A stretch of DNA of 64,000 nucleotides from Cyanophora paradoxa. Lineage: Eukaryota; Glaucocystophyceae; Cyanophorales; Cyanophoraceae. The position numbers were made by a program, and so were the translations under genes. Shown here one piece after another: positions 48,701-57,888 of this stretch. The stretch lies in assembly GCA_004431415.1 (NCBI GenBank), contig QPMI01000088.1, positions 149,947 to 213,946 of the forward strand, in the 5' to 3' direction. Numbering within the stretch: position 1 is the stretch's first letter; each line of letters opens with the position of its first letter. Under the pieces are notes generated by a model. It ran no database searches and was not told the DNA's origin. It was given only the letters and a program-made list of their open reading frames with translations.

Positions 48701-49832
48701 GGCGACGGACCGGCCTCGAGGTCGGCGAGGGAGCGGCCGGCGACGACGACCTCGAAGCGGCCGCCGTGCCCGCCGAGCTTCAGCGCGAAGTAGGTCCCCG
48801 CCGTGATCGCGCAGTGCAGCCTGCGCCGCGCCCCAGCGCACGCGCAGCGTCAGGAGCACCGCCAGGGGACCTCATCTGCAGAATTCGAGGCGGGAGCCGG
48901 GGCGCACTTCAAGACCGGATCGATCTGCGGGCCACGCCCCGCCAATCGCAAGGTGGATCAGTACGGGCCGGGACGCCGCGGCGCAGGCGCAGCCGCTGAG
49001 CGGCTCGATCCCCGGAGGGTGGAATTGAAATTAGAAGCTAGTCTCTAATTTCGAAGCTGAAGTCTAGATGCGGGGCTGCAGCGGGGCGCGGGGCGCGGGC
49101 GCCGGCTCGCCTCGGTGGCGAGGACGTCGGCGACCATGTCGACGGCGGCGCGGGCGGCGGCGGCCATCCCCCCCGCTCCCTCCCCCTCCAGCATGAAGAG
49201 GACGGCGTCCCCCAGGAAGCTGCCGCCGCCCGTCAGCGCGCTCGGGGCCGGCCGCGGCCGCCCGGGGCCGCCCGGGGCCCGCAGCTGGCGCGGCGGATCT
49301 CCGCGCGTGCACGGACCGGAGGGCGTCCGCGTGGTACGACCGGGCGACCTCCAGCACCCGGCGGAACACGGCCTGGCAAGGATGTTGCGGCGGTCAGTCT
49401 CGAATTCGCATGGGAAATCGAAGTTGGCCATCAGAAGCGCTGGCCATGCATATGGGACCGGAGGCGCTTGCAACTGGCCATGGGGCGGCCGCGGGCTGCG
49501 CGCACGTTCATTCGGGCGGAGAGCTCGTCGGCTCCACGGGCGCCGGCGGGCAACTGGAGCGCTGTCGGGCCGGCCTCGTGCGCGTGCGCGTGGTCATCCC
49601 CGCGCGCGGTCTCGAGGGCGGGGTCCTGGAGCGCCTGGGCGAGGGCCACGGAGCCCGAGATGTCCACGACGGCGACGACGCCCTCGAAGGGCAGCGCCAG
49701 CGGCTGCGAGCCCGACGCGGCGAGCTGCTCCACATTCCGCGCCACCAGCGCCGGCACGAAGGCGCGCAGCTGCACCGCGGCTGCCGCTGGCGGCGGTCGC
49801 GATCCATTTGAGTCCATTCCTCGCAACTGCAA
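39779..49832 (-). CDS. Soluble adenylyl cyclase-like protein (ADCY10 type), copy B, multi-exon
   Basis: It opens at 49,832 with MQLRGMDSNGSRPPPAAAAV. The first cyclase half shows FEGVVAVVDISGSVALAQAL (near 49,660) and SFLGDAVLFMLEG (near 49,215), keeping both catalytic Asp. The second half shows DDKGFVGLMTFGLFGSAHAD then DPLRAIKAAVRIRNAFEEEV (near 47,670-47,580), LGTVSIGIATGRVFAG (near 47,475), LGDAVNTAARQVTFSAEAL (near 47,090) and KSRMFEAEALAPLDLK (near 46,930). Next are GTVQAFRVTA, a QGRPAALDALSEFLAG segment and a P-loop start, LLLVLGEAGSG (near 46,110). Helical repeat exons then extend to the stop at 39,779, for example LVGGHIFAMQGRAADAARSY, TIDRMMASILAGDFAEAERL and YEALIWHELSVLSADPRERA. 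This order of cyclase, cyclase, ATPase and helical repeats is that of soluble adenylyl cyclase. It is similar in layout to copy A but clearly diverged. The span is about 10 kb, so a split into two genes is possible; individual exon limits are unsure. Confidence 0.78.
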
Positions 49833-51045
49833 CTGGCCCCGCTGCAGCTCCCTAGGCCTCAGCTCCGGATCCAGGGCGACGATTGCTCCGAGCTTAAGCC
49901 GCGGCCGGACAGCTGCCCGCTAGAAAACATGGAGCACGATCGAATGCAGCTTCGGAAAGCTTGTGGCGCTCTGCAGCTGGCAGCTGGCTGGCCTCCGGCT
50001 GTCCGGACCGGAGAGCGATCTAGATCTCCCGAGAGCGTGTTGCCGGCGCCGAAGCAAGCGCGCACGCGCAACCGTCCCGCGGGCCGCGGCGCCCGCGCGC
50101 TTGAGTCTTCGCCGAGTTCTGATTCGACGGGCGTTTCGAAAATCACTACGACGGCCGCGGGGCCGGCGCGGGCGTTTCGAAAATCACACCAGCAGATCTA
50201 GATCTAGAGCCGGAACTTGGATAAGTTGGCGGGAGCGTTATAATTAACGTTGGAAATTAACAGGCCTAGCCGCCTAGGCCCTGATCATGAGGGAGGGCGC
50301 GCGCACGGCGCGTGCGCCGCTGCGTCGCTGCTTCTCGATCCTTCAGCCTGCAGCTGGGCGCGCGCGCCGGCCGCGGCGCCGCGCGCGGCCGGATCGATAT
50401 CGATGAGGAATTTGCAATGCAGAGGGTGCGTATCACTGCCGCAGATCTAGAGTCGGCGCAGACAGGACGGTCAGGACGGTGACAGGACCCCGACTCCCCG
50501 CCGGCGCCGCCGCCCGCGGCCCCGCGCCGGTTCGCCGGCGCCGGCCCACCGCTTCGGTACCCTAAGTTCCGGCAGGTCGTCAAAGGGGATACCGAGCTCA
50601 CTTCGTGGGGGATACCGAGCTCGCTTCGTTCGCGACGTCGGCATCTCGCAAGGCAGCCCCGCTTCAAAATGGATTGCTTTGCGGTGGGCACTGTGCAGAT
50701 AGTGCAGTCACGCACACGGGGAGCGGTCGCGCACGCTGCGCCGGCTTCGGTTCAGGTGCCCGATTTCGTGCTGTCGCCTGATTTCGCACACCGATGCGCC
50801 GGCCGCTGCAAACGGCCACGTAGGCGTGCAAGCTGCAGTTCGGAAGCGCAAGAGAGTCAGCGCCATTGCACCGCGCCTCCCGCTCGACGATCCGATTCTG
50901 CCGGGGAGCGTGGAGCTCAAGGCCGGCCGCGGCACGCGGGTGCGCTGATCGATCGCTCGCATCGTAGTTGCGACGACCCCCCCTCCCTCCCCGGTTCTCC
51001 CCACCCGATCGCATCCGCCGCTCACTCTCATGTCAGCTACCGCCC
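49833..51045. other. Intergenic region, about 1.2 kb
   Basis: Probably holds the copy B cyclase promoter and the 5' region of the coiled-coil gene. No firm exon is seen. It contains the repeated phrases GGGCGTTTCGAAAATCAC (near 50,130 and 50,170) and GGGGATACCGAGCTC (near 50,585 and 50,610), an AGATCTAGAGCC motif near 50,200 and a TGATCATGA site at 50,282. Confidence 0.5.
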
Positions 51046-51862
51046 AATCCGCTGTGATGCATCGGCAGAGGTCAACTGGGAGGAGATCAAACGCCAGAAT
51101 GAGCAGATACTGGAGGAGAACCGAGCCGTCTTCGAGGCAGTGCAGAGTTCGTCTTCGAGCAGAGAGCGCCTGCGAGTCGCTCACGCCCGCCCAGAGACTG
51201 CCGCGGAGACGCGGGAGATGCTCGAGACGAATGAGTCCGTCGTCCTCGGTTCGCGCGCACCGCCGCGCTGGGGGCCGCTCGCCGGCCGCGCTGACTTTGC
51301 CGGCGTCGGCAGAGTACCAGGCGAGGGGGCGGCGGGGCGCGCCGCGGCTGCCGGGGCCGTAACGGGGCGGACAGATCCTCGTGGAGGAGAACAAGCGCCT
51401 GCTCGAGGAGATCGAGGAGAAGAACGCCGAGAAGCGCGCCCTCCTCGCCCAGGTCCGACATCCCCAAAGCCCGCGCTCCTCCACCCCCCTGCCCTTGCAA
51501 CCCTGTACCCCAGATCAAAGAGAAGGCGGCGGAGAACGCGACGCTCGTTGCGGAGAATCAGCGGGTCCTAGCCGAGTACGAAGAGGTGGGCTTACCCCCC
51601 TCGCCTTCCTCCTCCCTCCCTCCCCCGGGTGCACCGATCAACGGGAGCTCGCGCAGCTGACGAGCGAGAACAAGAAGACGCTAGCGTCAAACCAGGAGCT
51701 GGTCGACAAGATGATGGCCAAAGTCGGTGCGCGCGGCCCGGCGCGGCGGGGCCGGCGCGGGGAGGCTGAAAGGGGCGGGCAGACGACACGGACCTGAGGA
51801 TACTGAGCCTGATGGCCGAGATGCGGAGGGAGGGCGAGGGGGGCGAGGGCCCCCGCCCCGCC

Positions 51863-51895
<33 letters not shown>

Positions 51896-51907
51896 ACCAA
51901 GCAGTGA
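51046..51907 (+). CDS. Short coiled-coil protein, multi-exon
   Basis: Exons encode NWEEIKRQNEQILEENRAVF; then QILVEENKRLLEEIEEKNAE continuing KRALLAQ; IKEKAAENATLVAENQRVLA then EYEE; LTSENKKTLASNQELVDKMM; and LRILSLMAEMRREGEGGE. It ends with an (AD)n tract from (GCCGAC) repeats and stop at 51,907. Heptad-spaced Leu/Ile with many Glu/Lys/Asn make a continuous coiled coil. Introns carry the usual features, one ending CTGTACCCCAG. The N-terminal exon and start codon are uncertain. A role as a structural or cytoskeletal adaptor is possible but not shown. Confidence 0.65.
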
Positions 51908-52100
51908 CCGCCCCGCCGGCGCCGCTGCCGGCCCCGCGCGCCCTCTCCCCGCCCCCGCAGTCGGCCCCGGCCCTTAGCTTTGTTCGCGAACGCGTGCCCG
52001 CAGCTAGCAGACACGTGCACGGCGCTACTTCTGGAAAAAAAGGGGGCGTTCGCGGGCGGCCCCGCGCGAAGAACACTAGCCGATACATGCGAGCAGGAGA

Positions 52101-53937
52101 TCAGAGGGGGGCGGCATAACTGTAGACGGCCCAGGGGCTCCCGTCGCCCGCTGCGGAGGCCGGCCGGGGGACGCCTGGGAGGGATACAGGCGCCCTCAGC
52201 TTGGGCGAGGCGGCGTCGGGGGGCGAGCAGCGGCCCGAGAGGACGGGTACAAAGATCTGGAAGGGGTCCTCCTGGGGGGAGGGGGGGGGGGGGGGGGGTT
52301 CAAGAAAAAAGAGGCGGGGAAGGGAGGGGGCGGGGCGGGGGTGTCGCACGGGGTCGAGGAAGGCGGTGTTCTTGGCGCAGGCGTCCCCCTCGGGGCCCGT
52401 CTCCGCGTGGACCGCCTCGAGGACCTGCGGGGCCCTCAGACCGAGCCTGCCCCAGGCCCGCCCCCCCGGGGCCTGGGGCGGGGTACGCGGACCTCCATGT
52501 CGACGTCCTCGCCGGGCACCTCGAGCGGGGCCTGCGGGGGGTCCCGGCGTCCAGCGGGGGGGGCGCGGGGGCAGGGCGAGGGGCTGCGCACCGGCGCCGG
52601 CTGCTGGCCGTGGGGCAACAGGCGGCCGCTGCGGAGGGCGCTCAGGTCCGCCGGCCCCTCCGCCCCGCCCCCCGCCGCCGCCTGCGGGGCGCGTCGGGGT
52701 GCGATCGGTCGCCGGCCCGGGGCACGCTCTCGGCGCCTCACCCCTTGACCGGCTTCGTCCGAGACGCGGACCGACGCTTGCGTGGCCGCCGCCCCGCCCT
52801 GCCGCACACGCTCGGAGAGCCCCGCCGGAAGCGGGGCCGGGGGCGTGCGGGTGGACGGACCAGGGTCGGAGGCACTGCGGGGGGGATCCCTGCATCCCCC
52901 CCCTGATGCTCCCGCACCCTCGCGAGGACCGTCCTGAAGATCGACCTGCGGAGGGCGGGAAGGGGGGTACGTCTCCAAGCTCCGGTGAGCAATGAGCGCG
53001 GCGCACCAGAATTCGGGCAGCCTGGCTCGTTCGGAGGGTGGGGGTCGGCAGGAATGCAGGGGGAGAAGCTAGGGGGCAGGGCGCTTCGAGCGGCGTACCC
53101 CTCGGACAGGAAGATGCGGAAGCAGCCCTCGGTCCGGCGGGGCGAGCGGCCTGAGTTGGAAACGACTTGTAAGAGCGGCGCGGGATGCCGACGGGACTAT
53201 AGGTCAAGCACTGCGCGTGCACATGTGCACCGTCGACCTGTGGGCGCGGCGCGCGATCAGAGAAGGTACGGAGCGGCCGCGGGCTCGGCGACCGGCTCAC
53301 CGAAAGATTCTGAATCGATCGGAACGAGATGCAGCGCCGGCGAAAGGGACCCCCCTCCATCCGCTCCCCGCTGATCTTGCTGCAAGGCAAGTCGAAGCCT
53401 GCGCCAAGCGCCCGCGCGGTGAGCGGAAGCGTGAAATGCTGGCGAAGCATGGTGACAGGATCAACGCCGATAACCAGGCGCTAGGCGCCGACGTGCGCAC
53501 TGACGGCCGGCGTTTGGATCGTCGACATAAACATGAGCCGCCTGTGGTGGCGCCGGGCGCGCGCAGCATGCGCAGTCAGCGTCAGGCCTCGGTGGGCCGC
53601 GGTTGGCGACGCACCGGTTCGAAAGGTACGCGAAGCCGTCGCTGCGGATCGGCTGCCTCACGCCTGCGAGCTCCGCCTGCGAGGCGCGGCGCTTAACGGA
53701 CTTCCAAAGCAGACGAAGCGCTCTCACCCGGAAGCTGCACGGGACCGAGAACACCAGCCCATCCGGGATGACTGGCGGCATGAGCGGCGCCCGGCGCTGC
53801 CGCCGCGCAGGAAGCTGTGGCCGCTGGATGAGGTCAAGGCTAAACAGGAGGCGCCGGCCGACGCTGGGGCGCGCAGAAAGAGCGCGCGAAGACTCCCGAA
53901 GAGAGCACGCTCCAATTCGAATTCGAGCCCAAAGCAA
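52101..53937 (-). CDS. Unrecognised multi-exon gene
   Basis: The C-terminal exon reads DPFQIFVPVLSGRCSPPDAA and continues, Pro/Ala-rich, to GSPWAVYSYAAPL-stop at 52,101. An upstream exon gives VLEAVHAETGPEGDACAKNT then AFLDPVR (near 52,420-52,345). Other candidate exons include LETYPPSRPPQVDLQDGP (near 52,975) and GLVFSVPCSFR (near 53,760). These stretches look like protein by composition, and the intron signals between them fit the local pattern, but I recognise no domain. The start and the exact exon set are not established; the 5' part is particularly weak. Confidence 0.35.
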
Positions 53938-54859
53938 TTGCGGCCGCGCCGCGCATCGTGCTCAAACCGAAACGCCGCTAGGGTGGGGGACGATGTTGTA
54001 GAGGGGTATGCATATTGGAGATCCGGAAAGTTTTGTTTTTTGGTGAATTCCGGGAAGTTGGCGAAAAGTTCGCCGAAAACTTACCAATACGCGTACGCAT
54101 ATGCATCGATATCATGATCATGCATATGGCGCGTTTCTCACCAAATTAAAGGCCCGGCCGCCGGGCAGCCTGCAACTTGGCTGCCGCAGTACTATAGCTA
54201 TTAGCTAGTGCAGCGGCACTGCAGCCTGCACCGTGGCACGCTGCAAGTTAGCCTGCAAGCTTTTAAGTTGGCTCAGGTTGGCTGCAACTTATATAACTGT
54301 GGCCGGTAATTCACCAAAAAAAAACTTATATAAATAAGCTTCCTGCAACTTAGCCTAGTAGGCTGCAAACTGCCGCGCCACAGCGGCCTACCGGACCACT
54401 GGCTATAGCTACCAGCTGCAGGTACGGTGGCTGCAGCCTGCAGGCTAGCGCTGCATGCATATGCACCTGCACCGTGCTGCACGGCCCTGCAGGCTGCAGC
54501 CTGCAGGCGGCTGGCGGCCTGCATCATCGAGCATCATGATCAGCATTGCGGCAGCCGCTGATCATGACTCATGAGCTGCAGGCTGTTCAACGGTTGCCCA
54601 GTTGCCAAGTTGCAGGCTTGCAGCCTGGCAGGCTTGCATGCACTGCACAGCTTATATAATTATAGGCCTGCGCATGCAGGCTCCGCCGCGCGCGGCGCCA
54701 GCTATAGCTAGCTATAGCCTAGTCGCTTTAGCTGCACAGCCTGGCAGCCTGCAGCTGGATCATGGAGCTGGTCCGGATCCCGCCTGGAGGTCGCAGCCAT
54801 AGCCAACTTGCAGGCTTACGTGTATACCAGCTGCATGCGCCTGCTGCAGCGGTGCATCG
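53938..54859. other. Intergenic junction region rich in PstI-type palindromes
   Basis: No gene is seen. From about 54,160 to 54,850 the sequence is built from recurring TGCAGGCTGCAGCCTGCA-like words and CTATAGCTA, with several TGATCATGA sites. It abuts the AT-rich inserted element at 54,860. Confidence 0.6.
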
Positions 54860-55142
54860 ACACATAGTAAAATGCGGAGTTTTAACCCTCGGCTTATCTT
54901 AATTGATTTTGTTGATATATCTCGTATATTCTATTTCAATCAATCGATAATCTGTGTATATCTTATCGAATATTCAATTATTTCGATTATTTTGTATTCT
55001 TTTCGATATTTTATCGTAAATTTCTCTTATTTTCCGATTAGTCTTACTGAGTCTATCGATAATCTGTATATATTTCCGAATAATATAACTGAATCTCAAT
55101 TAGATCTTGCCTCTGGTTAAAACTCCGCATTTTACTATGTGT
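54860..55142. repeat. 283-bp unit bounded by perfect 28-bp inverted repeats
   Basis: The left arm, 54,860-54,887 (starts ACACATAGTAAAATGCGGAG), is the exact reverse complement of 55,115-55,142. The interior is AT-rich without motifs. It is either the terminal structure of the inserted element or a separate MITE at its edge. Confidence 0.9.
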
Positions 55143-55396
55143 GATTGGTCTAAAAGTTAATTGATTTAATCGATATTATATTCATGTACTTTCTCGATTA
55201 AATTTAATTAAATTTAATTCATTTAATCGGAAATATATCGCTAAACTCGATTAAGATCCATAAAAGATTCATTTGTTAAATAAAACAAATCGATCTCTTA
55301 TTGAATTCAATCGTAATTATACATGAAACTTATATGTTTTTATCATTGTTTTATTGAGTCTAAGGGGGGACCCTTAGGAATTTAATGAATAATTGG

Positions 55397-55487
55397 GTGT
55401 CACAGGTGTCACAGGTCCATCCCAAACTTTTGGAAATTCACTCTTTATAGGAGAAACTTTGGGATAGACCTGTGACACCTGTGACAC
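55397..55487. repeat. Long hairpin with GTGTCACAG repeats
   Basis: About 30-bp arms (55,397-55,427 and 55,458-55,487) pair with one mismatch around a loop of about 30 nt. Each arm contains the direct repeat GTGTCACAG twice. It could be a replication or recombination signal. Confidence 0.8.
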
Positions 55488-55923
55488 ATACCATATTCAG
55501 TAAGGACCTCATATATTGTTAAAATCTCAGTGTTAGTTGGTGTAGTTGATTCAAAAAATGCATTTTATACTCTGATTCATTGTTATTTCCTGTGAAATTT
55601 GAGTCAACTCAACCCACTTAGTCAACCCTTGCATTGAATTCGTAACAAAAATCCATATACTATTACTACTTTTACGATTAATATGAGTCAACCTAGAGTC
55701 CACTTTAATATAAATATTATATAATAGGGGGAATCTTGGGGAGATGCTTATAAACATATGAATTATTGAGCCTATGATACTTACATCGTCAGGCAGGCCT
55801 CGTTAAGAGGATTCCGAATCTGTTTTTGGTTTTGTCACATGATGAGTTGGTGAAGAGATACATGCATTTTAGTGTTTTGTATGTGGTTTAATGATATGAT
55901 GTCATAATGCATGGGTTTTCGTC

Positions 55924-56022
55924 AACAGTTAAATGAACAGTTAAGTGGACACCGTTTCACGATAAACGAGTAGACACTGCCTACTCCCAACAGGTGTCCA
56001 CTTAACTGTTCACTTAATTGTT
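55924..56022. repeat. Long hairpin with AACTGTTCACTTAA repeats
   Basis: Arms 55,924-55,953 and 55,993-56,022 pair over 30 bp with two mismatches. A third partial copy of the right arm (TTAACTGTTCACTTATCTGT) lies at 56,111-56,130. Confidence 0.8.
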
Positions 56023-56497
56023 CGCAATTTGCTTCATTGTCTTTCAATAGCTTTCCCGCATATCTTGTTTTCAATTGTTGTTGCAGTACACTATTACAAT
56101 AGTTGTCTCGTTAACTGTTCACTTATCTGTTCGCTGCGGAAAAAAGACGATGACGGACGTGTTATGTTACGAAATGATGTCATAATGACGATGCATATGT
56201 ATATGATATATATGACACACCATCGAACTCGGGAGATCATGACGATCACGGCGATATATATATGTTATGTGTTTATGATACATCATTATTACATCATTAT
56301 GATGCATCATTCCGAAATCTCGAAAAATCGATAATCGGCATCTTCAAACGCTTGTATCTCATCACCAGATTATCAAATCGCAACGTTCTGCATATCGCTG
56401 TGAAGCGCTTGAAAAGATCTACAAGACAATGTGTATATCATATGCATATATGTATATCAGTCATACATATATTTGGAAAAACGAGTTTTCGGCTAGC

Positions 56498-56511
56498 AAA
56501 CTAGCTAGTTT
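56498..56511. terminator. Palindrome just past the integrase stop
   Basis: AAACTAGCTAGTTT is a perfect 14-bp palindrome, 12 bp beyond the integrase stop. Transcript-end hairpins are known in some giant viruses and their virophages; the role here is inferred only from position. Confidence 0.35.
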
Positions 56512-56523
56512 TGGTCCTCTCTC

Positions 56524-57885
56524 TTAGTGTTCTTTGAGGTTTAGGGCTGTATATGACTCCTTAGTAGTCTGAAAGTCACTATACCATCTCTGGCTATTCA
56601 CTTCTGAAAGTTTCTGTGTGCCTGCTATGGTGAGCTTTTTGAGTTCCCTATTAACTTTCCCAGCCTTCTCCTTCCTAGCCTCTATCAAAGGCTTATCTGG
56701 GACTTCATTAGCAGCTTCTATGCCTTCTCTCCTTATAGCAGCATCAACCCTAGCTTCCTCTTTAGCTTGCTCTAAGGCATCCACTGTAGGGGTTTCTAGA
56801 TATTCAACTGCATTCACAGGCAACAGCTCATGGAATGCAAACCTGTTATCTATGATCTCACCAGTGGGACTCCTTAGCTTAAACTTAAAGCCTTCCCTAC
56901 TATCAACTGTGTAAACCATCCTAGACCAATTGTTACCCTGTTTAGCAAAGGGGTTCTTCTCAACTTTCACTCTAACAAACATGCCAGGCTGCATGGTATC
57001 AAGATAAGCTATTGATTTCTTGAATCTCTCATCTTCTAATCCCACTATATACCTGTAATGCTCCTCTGTAGTTTCACCTGGCTTCATCTTAGTAGCTGAG
57101 TGAACTGTATTATTGTAATTATACTCAATATCACCTAACACATCAAAGAATCTAGCTGTGTTATTAGCTATGCAGTAGTTTGTGATCAGTCTCTTAATCT
57201 GCTTGTTAAAGGCTTCAATTCGACCTTGGCTTCTATGGTCAGCAGTTCCACTCACTTGGTGTTCTATGAATTTACTAGATAAATACTCCTGGAATATTCG
57301 ATTTTGGAATTCACTCCCAGCATCTGATTGAACCTTTACTATTGGTCTTGCCACTCTCATCTCAAGCTGTTTAAATGCAGCCAATGTAGTGAGAGCTGAT
57401 TTATCTCTTATAGGTATAATATACCCAGTTCTCAGTGTTGATTCCATTGCAGTCATAAATGTATCATAGCCATTGTTTTGTTTCTTATAAGCTGGGAAAA
57501 AGAGCAAATCAATCACATAGGTATCAAGGGGTTGCCTAATTGGGACCATGGGATCTCTCTTCCTAGATATAGCAGGTGCATTGATCTGAACAACTTCTTG
57601 TTTTTTATAGAACTCTTGCAACTGCTTATAGGATTCATCTGGTAACTCAGCTCTCATAGCTTGAAGCCCTTTGTAACCAGTCCTCACATCATAGAATCTC
57701 TTGGCAATCTTGCTAGTTTCTTTCACTGCAATAGCAACTGGGATCTCTACTGGGACAAGCTCTTTCATCTCTGATTTTTTGACAATTCGAGATTCCCCCT
57801 TTTCCTCCTTTGGAACTGTGATGGGCAGTAGGTTACCTTGCAGTTGCTCAGTGGTTCTTCTAACTATTCTTCCAGTTGCTGGCAT
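56524..57885 (-). CDS. rve-family (retroviral-type) DDE integrase of Polinton/virophage type, 453 aa
   Basis: Inserts the element's DNA into the host chromosome. The catalytic triad is D126 (TYVIDLLFF), D188 (VQSDAGSEF) and E224 (GRIEAFNKQI), giving D-61-D-35-E spacing, the classic retroviral integrase pattern. An upstream helical segment (FYKKQEVVQINA) matches the usual lead-in of Polinton integrases. The C-terminal part, from PGMFVRVKVEKNPFAKQGNN to FAFHELLPVNAVE, looks like the SH3-like DNA-binding barrel. The tail is Glu/Lys/Ala-rich. No chromodomain is seen. The ATG follows the polymerase stop after one codon (TAA GAG ATG) in the same frame, so expression may depend on the upstream message. 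The ORF is intact. Confidence 0.93.
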   Translation of the reverse strand: MPATGRIVRRTTEQLQGNLLPITVPKEEKGESRIVKKSEMKELVPVEIPVAIAVKETSKIAKRFYDVRTGYKGLQAMRAELPDESYKQLQEFYKKQEVVQINAPAISRKRDPMVPIRQPLDTYVIDLLFFPAYKKQNNGYDTFMTAMESTLRTGYIIPIRDKSALTTLAAFKQLEMRVARPIVKVQSDAGSEFQNRIFQEYLSSKFIEHQVSGTADHRSQGRIEAFNKQIKRLITNYCIANNTARFFDVLGDIEYNYNNTVHSATKMKPGETTEEHYRYIVGLEDERFKKSIAYLDTMQPGMFVRVKVEKNPFAKQGNNWSRMVYTVDSREGFKFKLRSPTGEIIDNRFAFHELLPVNAVEYLETPTVDALEQAKEEARVDAAIRREGIEAANEVPDKPLIEARKEKAGKVNRELKKLTIAGTQKLSEVNSQRWYSDFQTTKESYTALNLKEH

Positions 57886-57888
57886 CTC

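Larger units (their letters stand above)
55143..56523. other. AT-rich non-coding segment of the inserted element
   Basis: No supported gene lies between the left inverted repeat and the integrase stop. It holds two long imperfect hairpins (separate entries) and repeated GAGTCAAC words. Host and viral ORFs of useful length are absent. Confidence 0.65.
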
